From positions 21,297,395-21,361,394 of the forward strand of contig OX336345.1 in the NCBI GenBank assembly GCA_946902875.1: DNA of 64,000 nucleotides. The letters run 5' to 3'. Both the position numbers and the translations under genes were made by a program. This document shows positions 1 to 8,975 of the stretch, in pieces. How positions within the stretch are numbered: position 1 is the stretch's first letter; each line of letters begins with the position of its first letter. The DNA is from Nematopogon swammerdamellus (Eukaryota; Arthropoda; Insecta; Lepidoptera; Adelidae). Below the pieces are notes generated by a model. It was given only the letters and a program-made list of their open reading frames with translations. It did no database searches and was not told the origin of the DNA.

Positions 1-74
1 TGGCGAGATATCTAATGACAAGACGAAGTGTGATCAAATCAAACGTCCCAATAGAAAAACACCACTAGACCTAA

Positions 75-982
75 GGGACCGTTCACATACCACGTGGACA
101 ATCGTGGACATTTCCATAACCCCCTCCCCCTGTCCACGTGGAAAATGCCGTTATTTTCCCTGTACTTGCGATGCAAAATGCGACATTTTCGAAGAAAAAT
201 GAACTTCAAGAGGCAGGGAGCAGAATGGATGAAAATGTAGTACTTGCAATTTTGACATAATTTAATTTAAAATTAAGTACAATAAAATTAAGAGGAACAA
301 AACAATTTTTTCTTCATAAAAGGCTCAAACATAGCTCTTTACAAAAAATGTAAAGTGATGATTTTTTTTTTATATAATTTTTATCACGTCATTTCAAAGT
401 CATAAAGTACGTATACTAACCGCAGCTGCGGCGGTTCTGAGAACTGGAATATTTGTAAAATAAATAAGCATTTTAATATAAATACTTATTTTTTTTTTAA
501 TTTGTGCCAGTGGTCGTAGCAAACAACACTCAGGCAGGCCTCACGCACTCTATGTACTTGCGCGCGCTAACTACCTACCGCCCGACGGGCCGCCGGCGGT
601 CTATTTCAGTGAAAATTCGTCAGCCGCGCGAAGTATACATAGACTATCGCCCACGCAACTGCGCACAGCTGCAAAACAATAACCACTTTACACTCGATCG
701 TTAAGGTACATTTTCGCACGCAGCGATTGGCGACGTGAAGCAGTAGGCTATTAAAGCCCGAAGGTAGGAACATTTTCTATGGAGTGATTTATCTGTTACG
801 AAGTAACTATTAAGTAATCTGTGACTCAGGCGAGCGACCGGCTAGCTCGCGGCATCATGTGTTTTTAAACTGAAACGTCCACGTGGACGGTCCCTGCACC
901 CCCTCCCCTCCCCCCTGTGGACAATCGTGGACATTTGCCGACCCCCTACCCCCCCTCTTTTTGTCCATATGTGAACGGTCCC
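75..982. mobile_element. PIF/Harbinger-like non-autonomous TIR element
   Basis: The ends are inverted copies of GGGACCGTTCACATA (75-89 and 968-982), flanked by TAA on both sides (72-74 and 983-985). A 3-bp TWA duplication with a GGG-start terminus is the known pattern of PIF/Harbinger elements. The subterminal parts are rich in CCACGTGGAC-like motifs and C-rich runs. No transposase frame is present, so it is non-autonomous. A separate repeat (536-823) sits inside it. Confidence 0.7.
536..823 (+). mobile_element. TIR-less 288-bp element with 8-bp target duplication, copy 1
   Basis: This segment is repeated in inverted orientation at 63396-63682. It is flanked by ACTCAGGC on both sides (528-535 and 824-831). 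It begins AGGCCTCACG and ends AATCTGTG, and I see no clear terminal inverted repeats. It has no convincing coding capacity; the 66-codon frame at 504-704 is probably chance. An 8-bp duplication suggests a hAT-like or other cut-and-paste integrase, but the class is open. Confidence 0.65.
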
Positions 983-1024
983 TAATTTGAGGAAACAACC
1001 TACGTAGTAAGTAATGAACACCGA

Positions 1025-1588
1025 CCTTTATTCTGTTTTTGTTGTTATTATTATTATTATTTATTTATATACACTAGCAGCTTGCAGCTGATGCGTGTAC
1101 TTCACGTGTTGAGTGCACTGTTTTATAATAGATCTTATTTATATTTTTATTGTTTTTTTTTTTTTTTTTACTTTTTTATTATTAATTTTTTTTTTATTAT
1201 ATTATTAGTGTTTGTTTTTATTTTTGTTTATATTTAGCAAATGTTTGTCAAGTAGATTTTTATAACCATTCACTGAGATAGCACTTATCACTTCTTGTGG
1301 TAGCTTGTTCCAAGAGTCCACTACTCGGTTAGTTAGAAAGTACTTTCTTGGGTTGGAGTTGGAAGTGTTTCGGTTTAATTTTAAAGAGTGACCACGGAGC
1401 CCCTCGTTGGTGTTCATTGTGTACATTGAATTAAGGTTGGCTACATCGTAATGACCATTGAAAATTTTGAATGTTTCGATGAGGTTCGATGAGTTGTTTA
1501 TGTTCTGTGTGTGTAGGTAGGTTATAGTGTGAATTTTTTGACTTTTTTGTATCTTATACGTTTCTTTGTGATTATACATTTTTTCCAT
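1025..1588 (-). pseudogene. LINE (CR1/Jockey-type) ORF2 C-terminal fragment plus 3' tail
   Basis: The 127-codon frame at 1205-1588 reads like the extreme C-terminus of a non-LTR reverse transcriptase protein: RGHSLKL, then NPRKYFLTNRVVDSWNKLP, then a KNLLDKHL-like end. This tail lies downstream of the polymerase domain, which is missing, so the copy is 5'-truncated. On the minus strand it is followed by an AT-rich 3' region ending in TAA/ATT repeats (about 1040-1200). Family assignment is by motif only. Confidence 0.75.
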
Positions 1589-1699
1589 TTTGTGTTTTGT
1601 TTCGTTTAAATCTGTTTTTTGAGAAATTTAATTTATGTTATTTGTATAAGTTTATTATTATTGTTCTTTTTTCTTTACTTTAGCTGTCGTTAGTTTTTC

Positions 1700-2018
1700 G
1701 GTTGGTTACATCACCTACAACATCCGTGATGTCAGCCCATAACACAGGGTGAACTAGGTGCCATGTCAGTGCTTCCCTTCATTTCATGTCGGCTACACTA
1801 AACTGGACGGAAAACACGAACTATTTACATAGCCGTCTCGACCGAAGTTTCGTACAGTGCGGTGGTACCAACCCGGCCGGGATAAACCCTACCACCTAGT
1901 AAGGTAAGAAGGGAAGGGACCTACAGTTTAACGTGGAATCCGAACCACGGTCAGCCTCCAACGGTCGAGCGGTCACCCATCCAATCACTGACCGCGCTCA
2001 GCGTTGCTTAATAACAGT
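1700..2018 (-). mobile_element. SINE-A copy, minus strand, 5' end lost
   Basis: Read on the minus strand it carries the 5S-like segment (GTTGCTTAAT side, about 1980-2015), the B-box-like arm, the body with ACCACCGCACTG-like sequence, and the tail with GATGTAGCCAACC. The first part of the tRNA-like head is gone, the oligo-A end is decayed, and several substitutions mark it as an older copy. Confidence 0.8.
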
Positions 2019-2064
2019 TGACTAACCAACCAACTAGTTTTAGTTAGATTAGTCGTGCTATTTA

Positions 2065-2281
2065 ATCCTCCTTACCTATAATAAAATCCAACGTCTGCTT
2101 TCTGTCTGTCTGTCTGTCCGCTTATAACTCGAGAACCACTGAACCGATTTTAATAAAACAAAATTCTACGGATAGCTTGATTCTTCCCATCAACTATAGG
2201 CTACTTACTATCACGCTAAATGGCTTATGAGGTTAGCAGTGAATGAAATATGAGAGCGGGCGGAGCCGCGGGCACAGCTAG
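2065..2281 (+). mobile_element. Helitron-like non-autonomous element, copy 1
   Basis: It starts TCCTCCTTACC after an A, ends GGGCACAGCTAG before T, and has a GC-rich hairpin (GCGGAGCCGC) about 10 bp before the end. TC start, hairpin and CTAG end without TIR or target duplication fit Helitrons. Related copies lie at 15154-15394, 23496-23733 and 45155-45391. No Rep/helicase is encoded. The copies differ in the length of the GTCT/GAGT simple repeat near position 2100. Confidence 0.65.
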
Positions 2282-2289
2282 TATTTAAT

Positions 2290-2530
2290 ATGCTTGTATC
2301 TAGTCTAGCCTATAAGTGTATGTACTTCTCAGCAAAGTGGGTCCATCTGCAAATCAGCGCAGTCGACAACGTCTTCGTCTCCGATTGCATATTATTATGC
2401 TGAGTTGGGGAATTTGTCGCCATTTTGTTGACGTGCCATTTGTATATAATGTTACCTGTTAAACTGGCAACAAATAAACACTCATTTCATTTCATTTCAT
2501 TTTTAATTTCATTTTCATTTCATTTCATTA
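2290..2530 (+). repeat. LINE 3'-end fragment with CATTT-repeat tail
   Basis: Non-coding sequence ends in AACAAATAAACACTC followed by about ten CATTT-type repeats (2482-2530). A polyadenylation-like AATAAA followed by a short tandem repeat is typical of CR1/Jockey-type 3' ends. No coding part survives. Confidence 0.5.
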
Positions 2531-2999
2531 GATAGAGACAATCAGGTTGTAGGGCGTCGTTTCTGTCGCTCGAACTCGCACGCCCCTGTGCGACAGAGAC
2601 GACGCTTTTATCGATGTTCATTACTTCCTGTCGGGTACTGTACATATACCTATTCGATGGAAGCATGCTTTGGGCAGAACATGATCAAATGCATAGAGGA
2701 CCAGACACATCCTATTGTTCTATACAAACAGATATAGATTGTTAAGTAAAACCAAAGCATAACAAAAAAATCAGTTCGAACGTTGTTCAAATGTTGAGGG
2801 TTTCGTAGCAATTTCCTTCTTGCACGCATAGCGAGTGTGCATAAAATCAAGATAGAAATCTTCAATAGATATAATAAGATATTTTAATTTATCATTAAAT
2901 ACTAATAATAAATCTGTAGTAAGTTACTTTGTTTTATGAAATACTGCGTTTGTAGACTATATGTATGATACTACAGCTAAATTGACGATTTTTAGAAAT
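2531..2999. other. No recognised feature
   Basis: AT-rich sequence. The 71-codon minus frame at 2650-2865 matches nothing I recognise and lacks supporting signals. No repeat shared with the rest of the window was seen here. Confidence 0.5.
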
Positions 3000-3236
3000 C
3001 TTTTCTGTATGTATGTATGTATGTTCCTCCATAACTCTTAAACCGATCATACGAATTCGATAACACTTAGTACAAGCACATTTAACTACTGGGGACACAG
3101 GATAGGTTACGCTAAGAAGGATGTTACAAACCGAATTGTTCCGCGCGCCGAAATAAAGGTACGGTAGCGGACTTATTTACTTTATTATTTTAAATACGAA
3201 TTTCACGCGAGCGAATTTGCCGCGGGCAAAAGCTAG
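3000..3236 (+). mobile_element. Helitron-like 3' terminal segment
   Basis: The segment ends with TTGCCGCGGGCAAAAGCTAG followed by T, with a TTGCCGCGGGCAA hairpin just before CTAG, the usual arrangement of a Helitron terminus in insects. The 5' end was not found with confidence; a GTAT microsatellite lies at 3005-3024. It is a different family from the element at 2065. Confidence 0.55.
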
Positions 3237-3344
3237 TTAATTTTATAAATTAATGAATTCAGTGTCGCTGGCCACGGAACCCTAAACAATTCATTAAACA
3301 GACAAAATGTAACTAAAATATATAAAAAAAATAAATCGGAAACC

Positions 3345-3780
3345 GACTTGTTGGATGACCTTCCACACCCGTGATGTCAGCCCATAATACCTTCGTGAAC
3401 TAGACTAGATACAATGTCAGTACTTCCCTTTGGTCATGCCGGTCACTCTGAGCTGGACCTGTATTCGCGGTCATCCGCTTTGTCGAATCAGGATAGCCTC
3501 AGTTGCTAATACTAGTCTAACACATAGATGAAAGCTAGTCTCAGCGACTGAGACTCCTAAATCGTTAGTGCGGATATCCGCGAATAGCCTCGCTGGACGG
3601 AAAACACGAACTATTTTCGTAGGCATTTCGACCGACTCGTCATTCAGTGCGGGCGGTGGTGGTGGCATCAATATGGACAGGTTAAACCCTACCACCTCGT
3701 AAGGTAAGCGAAGAAACCGACAGTTTTACGTGGAATACGAACCGCGGTCAGCCTCAGCGGTCGAAGCGGTCACCAAACCA
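3345..3780 (-). mobile_element. SINE-A tail/body, minus strand, interrupted by a small MITE
   Basis: From 3345 the reversed SINE-A tail (GATGTCAGCCCATAA) runs to 3458, is broken by a 132-bp insertion (3459-3590), and resumes with GGACGGAAAACACGAAC, the body, and part of the head up to about 3780. The 5S-like part is missing. A LINE fragment abuts it at 3790. Confidence 0.75.
3459..3590. mobile_element. 132-bp hAT-like MITE nested in SINE-A
   Basis: Flanks AGCTGGAC (3451-3458) and CGCTGGAC (3591-3598) match at 7 of 8 bases, and uninterrupted SINE-A copies supply the empty site. The ends contain TATTCGCGG and CCGCGAATA in inverted orientation. No coding. Similar CGGATATCCGC motifs recur near 36160-36240. 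Confidence 0.6.
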
Positions 3781-3789
3781 AATTCTGGC

Positions 3790-4090
3790 CACGCATGGAC
3801 ATTCTATGATGCACGGGGATTGCGAATGCCATGCCGGCCTGACAGGAGCCTTTTCACGCCCCTTTTGAAAAACCCCAGGCCAGGTACTTGGAAGGAAATA
3901 GATGGGCAGGAATTGCGTTCCACATTTTCCCGGTTCTGTGAATAAAATACCTACAGAACTGGTTGGTGCGCATCCTCGGTAGGTAGATTGTATAGTGCCC
4001 AGTACGCGTAGTGCGGAGGTGGAATGGGGACGATGGAATCGCGTTAAACAGCTCCTCCGAACTCCCCGTGAAATAGACGATAGAACACAC
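3790..4090 (-). pseudogene. LINE-E C-terminal fragment, minus strand
   Basis: The minus-strand frame (3854-4090) includes FHLRTTRTGHYT, RMRTNQFC, and HRTGKMWNAIPAHLFP, the C-terminal pattern of CR1/Jockey-type reverse transcriptases. It matches the clearer copy at 61536-61877. It is truncated 5' and disrupted at its end. Confidence 0.7.
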
Positions 4091-4159
4091 TTAGGAAGCC
4101 GACGACTTCCCTAGGCGGAGTTGCAGCGGTTCTAAGTAGCGGGAAACCACAGGGTCATC

Positions 4160-4870
4160 CACAAATCGCACGGCACGACGCTGGATTTACCTTTATAAAA
4201 TCTGGTCTCTTTTCTAAGAAGTAAGCCATAGTGAGCACGATGCCTTTGTCTATCAGAACATTAAGCCCTTCACATCGGAAAAAAAGCTCGGCCTTGTTTC
4301 CCAGCGGGCCTCGGGGAAGCGACACCCCCGGGGTGGGCGGGTGGACGGCAACAGAATACGCTCGGCTCATTAGTCCTCATTAATACGAACCGCGGTCAGT
4401 CACCAAACCAAATTCTGGCCGGCGCGCCCGGGTGTGGCACAACCGACGTTTATAAAATCAGGTCTCATTACTAAGAAGTAAGCTATAGTGAGAACGATGC
4501 CTTTGTCTATCAGAACATTAAGCCCTTCACGTCGGAAAAAAGCTCGGCCTTGTTTCCCAGTGGGCCTTGGCTCATTAGTCCTCATTAATACGAACCGCGG
4601 TCAGCCTCAACGGTCGAACGGTCACCAAACCAAATTTTAGCCGTGCCCGTGTGTGGCACAACCGACCTTTATAAAATCAGGTCTCTTTACTAATATAAGA
4701 AAGAAGTAAGCTATAGTGAGAACGATGCCTTTGTCTATCAGAACAAGCCCTTCACATCGGAAAAAAAAGCTCGGCCTTGTTTCCCAGCGGGCCTCGGGGA
4801 AGCGACACCCCCGAGGCGGGCGGGTGGACGGCATCGGAATACGCTCGGCTCATTAAGTCCTAATGGTGTG
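4160..4870. repeat. Three tandem units of about 230-257 bp
   Basis: A block containing AAGAAGTAAGC, GATGCCTTTGTCTATC and CTCGGCCTTGTTTCCCA appears three times (from about 4165, 4420 and 4650). Each unit also carries a reversed piece of the SINE-A head (GAACCGCGGTCAGCCTCAAC). Units differ by small indels. The minus frames across the units are repeat artefacts. Confidence 0.7.
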
Positions 4871-5285
4871 TTTTCTAATTGCCTTTTTCCGGAAGCGTCC
4901 ATGTGTGCTGGCGCGTCGTGTAGGTAGGTTCGGTTAATTGCGCCCATTTCTTCCTACGCGGCCGCTCCCGAGTTACGGCCCCCGACGGGCCTCCCGGTAA
5001 TTCTGTCCTCTGTTCTTCGGCAACCCTTATTAAATACTTACGATGAAGCCTAAACAAGACTCACCGAGCATGGGTCATCGCTTTTTCGGGCTGGCGAAGA
5101 GCGACAGGAACGCGGCACACGAAACTCTGTTGGGTAATTTGTTTCCTCTGTTATTTGAAAGGGGAATAATACTTTTTTGTTGGAATTTGTAATTGATTTA
5201 TTATTTTTAGCTTCAGTCGACAGCACATTTGAAAAAGAAATGTTTCTAAATCAAACACTAATACTGTCTGCAAAATGTTTAAAGT
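4871..5285. other. No recognised feature
   Basis: Mixed GC then AT-rich sequence without a shared repeat or a convincing frame. Confidence 0.4.
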
Positions 5286-5287
5286 TA

Positions 5288-5420
5288 GATAGATAGAAAT
5301 ACTTTATTCACTTTACAGAAGCAAGCTCGATATATAATTTACACGAGGGGCAAAGGCGGAATTATCCCTAACAGTGATTTCTTCCAACCAACCTTTGGAT
5401 GTTTGAGAGTCGTAAGTTGT
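5288..5420 (-). repeat. LINE 3' end, minus strand, TAGA-repeat tail
   Basis: Starts with TAGATAGATAGAAATACTTT and continues with GGCAAAGGCGGAATTATCCC and AACCTTTGGATGTTTGAGA. The reverse complement recurs at 13390-13545, which ends in TATC repeats. These are two copies of one 3' UTR. Confidence 0.6.
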
Positions 5421-5595
5421 GAAATTTTAGTACCTAGGTAGTAAGTAGCAAAATACTTTAGTGTGGGAATGTAATGAATATAAATATAAGATACTATAGT
5501 ATAATACGTTATGTTACACCACATTACACTACACTACATTGCACGACACTACACTGCATTCACACTCACTACACACCAATGTATGTAAGTGTACC

Positions 5596-5674
5596 GTGTG
5601 GGGTCGGTACTTAAAAAGAATAGCCCCACTGCATCTCTCCCCGTCGCATGTCGTAAAAGTCGACTAAGGGATAA
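5596..5674 (+). mobile_element. SINE-B head fragment fused to SINE-A
   Basis: Contains the B head (GTGTGGGGTCGGTACTT, then TAGCCCCACTGC, then TGTCGTAAAAGTCGAC). It stops at AAGGGATAAG and 8 bp later a SINE-A head starts. Either two insertions or one chimeric RNA. Confidence 0.65.
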
Positions 5675-5682
5675 GAAAATTC

Positions 5683-6407
5683 GTCAGCCTCGGTAGCTCA
5701 GTGGCGCGGTTGGCTCATCATCATTATCATCAGCCTGTATCGGTCCACTGCTGGACATAGGCCTCTCCCAAGGCACGCCACCACACGCGGTCTTCCGCTC
5801 TTCTCATCCATCCACTCCCGGCTACCTTTTTTAGGTCATCTGTCCACCTAGCCGGGGGGCGTCCCACGCTACGTTTGCTTGTACGTGGCCTCCATTCGAG
5901 CACCTGTCTACCCCATCGGTTGTCGGGTCTACGACAGATGTGCCCAGCCCACTGCCACTTCAGCTTGCTTATTTTCTTAGCAATGTCGACTACCTTAGTT
6001 CTTTGACGTATCACGTCGTTACGGATTTTATCGGTGAAAGAAATGCCGAGCATTGCTCTTTCTGTTATTAAGCAACGCTGAGCGTGGTCAGTGATTGGAT
6101 GGGTGACCGCTCGACCGTTGGAGGCTGACCGTGGTTCGGATTCCACGTTAAACTGTAGGTCCCTTCCCTTCTTACCTTACTAGGTGGTAGGGTTTATCCC
6201 GGCCGGGTTGGTACCACCGCACTGAACGAAACGTCGGTCGAAACGGCTATGTAAATAGTTCGTGTTTTCCGTCCAGTTAAGTGTAGCCGACATGAAATGA
6301 GGGGAAGCACTGACATGGCACCAAGTTCACCCGGTGTTATGGGTTGACATCACGGATGTTGTAGGTGATGTAGCCAACCGTGTCAGGTTCCATAAAAAAA
6401 AAAAAAA
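5683..6407 (+). mobile_element. SINE-A split by an RTE fragment
   Basis: The tRNA-like start (5683-5714, GTCAGCCTCGGTAGCTCAG) is separated from the rest (6063-6407, from GTTATTAAGCAACGC through the 5S-like segment, body, tail and oligo-A) by a reversed RTE LINE fragment. Without the insertion the copy would be full-length, so the LINE landed in the head of an existing SINE. Confidence 0.8.
5715..6062 (-). pseudogene. RTE-clade LINE C-terminal fragment, 5'-truncated
   Basis: Minus-strand translation shows ERAMLGISFTDKIRND, KLKWQWAGHICRR, KRSVGRPPARWTDDL and EAYVQQWT, the hallmark C-terminus of insect endonuclease/reverse transcriptase RTE elements. Its 3' end is an ATC-type repeat (5715-5731). 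Catalytic domains are absent. Same family type as 14066-14561 and 30869-31102, but clearly diverged. Confidence 0.85.
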
Positions 6408-6472
6408 GTATAGCTTATATTTGATCTGTTTGTGATTAAGCTGTCTGTTTTCTACTAACAAACAAATAATTC

Positions 6473-6856
6473 GTCAGCCTCGATAGCTCAGTGGTGCAGA
6501 CAGTCGACTGTCGCTATTGATGGTTAAACAACGCTGGGCGCGGTCAGTACTTGGATGGGTGACCGCTCGACCGTTGGAGGCTGACCGTGGTTCGGATTCC
6601 ACGTAAAACTGTAGGTCCCTTCCCTCCTACCTTACTGGGTTCAGGGTTCAGGTTTCAACCCGCCCGGGTTGGTACCACCGCACTGAATGAAACGTCGGTC
6701 GAAACGGCAATGTAAATAGTTTGTGTTTTCCGTCCAGTTCAGTGTAGCCGGCACGACCGAAGGGAACCTAGGCGCCTAGTTCACCCGGTGTTATGGGCTG
6801 ACATCACGGATGTTGTGGGTGATGTAGCCAACCGTGTCAGTTTCCATAAAAAAAAA
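6473..6856 (+). mobile_element. SINE-A, full-length reference copy
   Basis: 384 bp from GTCAGCCTCGATAGC to oligo-A. Order: tRNA-like A box TAGCTCAGTGG (6484-6494); 5S-like block (6523-6566); B-box-like GGTTCGGATTCC (6589-6600); central domain with CCCGGGTTGGTACCACC; tail with TGATGTAGCCAACCGTGTC; nine A. It carries a small local change in the body (TTCAGGGTTCAGG). No coding; presumed polymerase III transcript moved by a LINE. Confidence 0.9.
6523..6566 (+). promoter_or_regulatory. 5S rRNA-derived internal promoter segment in SINE-A
   Basis: The stretch from GTTAAACAACGCTGGGCG through CAGTACTTGGATGGGTGACC corresponds to roughly positions 50-98 of animal 5S rRNA, which span the A box, intermediate element and C box bound by TFIIIA. 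It is embedded between tRNA-like A and B boxes. The 5' and 3' thirds of 5S rRNA are absent, so this is not a 5S gene. Confidence 0.8.
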
Positions 6857-7160
6857 TTTAATAAATACATATAAATACGTACTAGTTAATTAAAAGGTAT
6901 AAATACACATAAATTACAGTTTATATAAGATATAATATCTAAATTCAGAGATACATATTTTTGTTAATCAATAAAATAATAGATAAAAAAGTGCAATGTT
7001 TTTGTTAATCAATAAAATATTTTTTATCTAAGTATCAATTTCTATTAAAAATATTACGAAAAAATATCAAACAAGACCTTACAAAAAGAGGTGCTCCACA
7101 TTTAAAACTAGGTTCATTTTACGGTTTAAAAGACTGCGTACTTACAATTTTGACAACATT
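6857..7160. other. AT-rich spacer, no recognised feature
   Basis: Short internal repeats such as AGTGCAATGTTTTTGTTAATC occur twice; nothing codes. Confidence 0.4.
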
Positions 7161-7161
7161 T

Positions 7162-7269
7162 ATTTTCGAAACATTACACAGAAACATTGAAACATTGGAA
7201 CGTGGCTATACACATTTGTACGAAAACAAATGTTTTTGTGCAATGTTTCCTGTGTAATGTTTCGAAAAA
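7162..7269. repeat. Fold-back (inverted repeat) of about 108 bp
   Basis: TTTTCGAAACATTACACAG (7163-7181) is repeated in inverse near 7242-7268, with a second inverted core around ACAAATGT. Likely a small MITE; no target duplication was settled. Confidence 0.5.
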
Positions 7270-7435
7270 GCATGCGCAGGAGACGCGGCTTTACTCTGCT
7301 GCGCTGAAGTTGAATTTTACGGGAAGAAGAGTGCGGTAAATTTACATGAGTGAACATTGCACGAATTTGCGGTAAAGTTTGGCGCAAAGAGTGCATACGT
7401 GTGTGAAACAGGTAGATTAGAGTAAGTGTTCCGCC

Positions 7436-7727
7436 CATAGAGCATCAAATGCGCGCGCCCCTCCTAGAGGCGCCCTGAGCGCGATTTCTCTACAACGCCG
7501 TTGAAGCCTGTGGGCGTGGCCTATGACTTACATATGTGTGTTGTGCGTGTGCATTTGTTTTGTGCGTGTGCCTAACTTGCTCCTCTTTGTGTGTAGTGTC
7601 GATACTAGCACACACACACACACATACGAAGCGCTAGCAGCACTACGTGTAGTTTTTGGGTTTCAAATATTATCGCTTAGGGCGTCTCTAGTAGGGGGCG
7701 CGCGCGGTAGGTATTTGATGCTCTGTG
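7436..7727. mobile_element. hAT-type MITE family M1, copy 1 (292 bp)
   Basis: Ends CATAGAGCATC and GATGCTCTGTG are inverted repeats extending about 45 bp (GCGCGCCCC, AGAGGCGCCC). The 8-bp GTTCCGCC occurs at 7428-7435 and 7728-7735. A nearly identical copy with its own duplication lies at 29178-29475. The 103-codon frame at 7523-7834 runs across the element end into its flank and is spurious. Contains a CA microsatellite. Confidence 0.85.
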
Positions 7728-7867
7728 GTTCCGCCCAACGCTACCACACGCCGCCAGCCCAGCGGCGGAGCGGGCTTGGGCTGGCGGCGGCGCAGTGGGG
7801 CCGACCGAGGTGTCGTCGTCGACGTGTCCGCTAGCCGATTCCAACTGTTCGCATCGCACGCATCGAA

Positions 7868-7990
7868 ATGCACTTTTAAAGGTGCCGTACCGTATGGGAA
7901 CGGAAACCTGTCTGTCCGTCTGTTCGAGGGCTGCATCTTTTGAACCGTAATAAATAGCCAGTTGAAATGTTCACAGAATATTTGTTACTA
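7868..7990 (+). repeat. Dispersed repeat D, partial
   Basis: Contains GCCGTACCGTATGGGAACGG, CTGTCTGTCCGTC, GAGGGCTGCATC and AATGTTCACAGAATA. Better copies lie at 30330-30705, 37395-37970, 46275-46640 and 53590-53975. Confidence 0.55.
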
Positions 7991-8059
7991 TCCTAACAAA
8001 TATATTTATAAAAAAGTGTTTTTTTAAAGTATTGTATTCTATTGTTTGGCAGTTAGAAT

Positions 8060-8256
8060 TTCAATGCGAAGAAGAACTGACAAAAAAACTTCGCTAGTCA
8101 CAATGTTTTGTTAGTACCTTATAAGTATTATTTATTAGTCACTTACAAATAATTAACCCATACTAGCGCTCATAAGACCATCATTGATATTTACAGCATA
8201 AACATGAATACTGAAGAATCTGACCACTCTGTCTATTTACATTACCTATTTATATA
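8060..8256 (-). repeat. LINE 3' UTR copy, inverted relative to 13130-13310
   Basis: ATGCGAAGAAGAACTGAC, TTGTTAGTACCTTATAAGT and AACATGAATACTGAAGAATC match the reverse complement of the 3' region after the LINE coding fragment at 12604-12944. Same family, opposite orientation. Confidence 0.7.
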
Positions 8257-8573
8257 TTTTTTTATTGACAGCTCGACATATGGTGCCGAGCCACCCATAA
8301 GGTGTCTAACGACGCCCATGGACATTCGGTAGTATGCGGGGGTTGCGAATGCCATGCCGGCCTGACAGGCCCCTCATGCCCCTCTTGAAGGACCCGAGAC
8401 TGTACTTGGGAGGAAATATATGGGCAGGGAGAGCGTTCCAGAGTTTACCGGTTCTGTAGAGGAAAGTTCTTCAGAACCGATTGGTACGCATCCGCGGTGA
8501 GTCCAGCGTGTAGTGTACGGATGCAATCCTTGCCCAGTGCGCGTGGTGCGGAGGTGGATAGGGGACGGCGGGA
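8257..8573 (-). pseudogene. LINE-E 3' end, minus strand
   Basis: Reversed copy of the LINE-E terminus: oligo-T, GACATATGGTGCCGAGCCAC, CATGCCGGCCTGACAGG, then coding-like sequence that translates to HLRTTRTGQGLHPY. An insertion (GAACTTTCCTC region) and frameshifts break it. SINE-A follows at 8611. Confidence 0.7.
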
Positions 8574-8610
8574 ATAAAAAAAAAATATTACGGAATTGTA
8601 TATCTAGTGC

Positions 8611-8975
8611 CAGCCTCGATAGCTCAGTGGTACAGACAGTCGACTGTTGCCATTGATTGTTAAGCAACGCTGGGCGCAGTCAGTACTTGGATGGGTGACC
8701 GCTCGACCGTTGGAGGCTGACCGTGGTTCGGATTCCACGTAAAACTGTACCCTTCTTACCTTACTAGGTGGTAGGGTTCAACTCGCCCGGGTTGGTAGCA
8801 CCGCACTGAATGAAACGGCGGCAGTCGAAATGACTATGTAAATAGTTTGTGTTTTCCGTCCAGTTCAGTGTAGCCGGCACGACCGAAGGGAAGCACTGAC
8901 ATGGCATCTAGTTCACCCGGTGTAATGGGCTGATATCGTGATGTAGCCAACCGTGTCAGCTTCCATAAAAAAAAA
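8611..8975 (+). mobile_element. SINE-A, near full-length
   Basis: Starts CAGCCTCGATAGCTCAG; 5S-like block intact (TTAAGCAACGCTGGGCG, TACTTGGATGGGTGACC); B-box-like GGTTCGGATTCC. Lacks about 10 bp of the central domain (GTCCCTTCC) and has a deletion in the tail. Oligo-A at 8967-8975. Confidence 0.85.

Noticed and set aside
528..831. LTR identity for the 288-bp element
   Set aside because: Ends are not TG...CA in either orientation and the flank repeat is 8 bp rather than the usual 4-6.
6523..6566. 5S rRNA gene
   Set aside because: Only the middle third of 5S rRNA is present, inside a dispersed SINE.
7523..7943. Overlapping ORFs of 60-103 codons on both strands
   Set aside because: They run across a MITE boundary and through a CA repeat; no domain.
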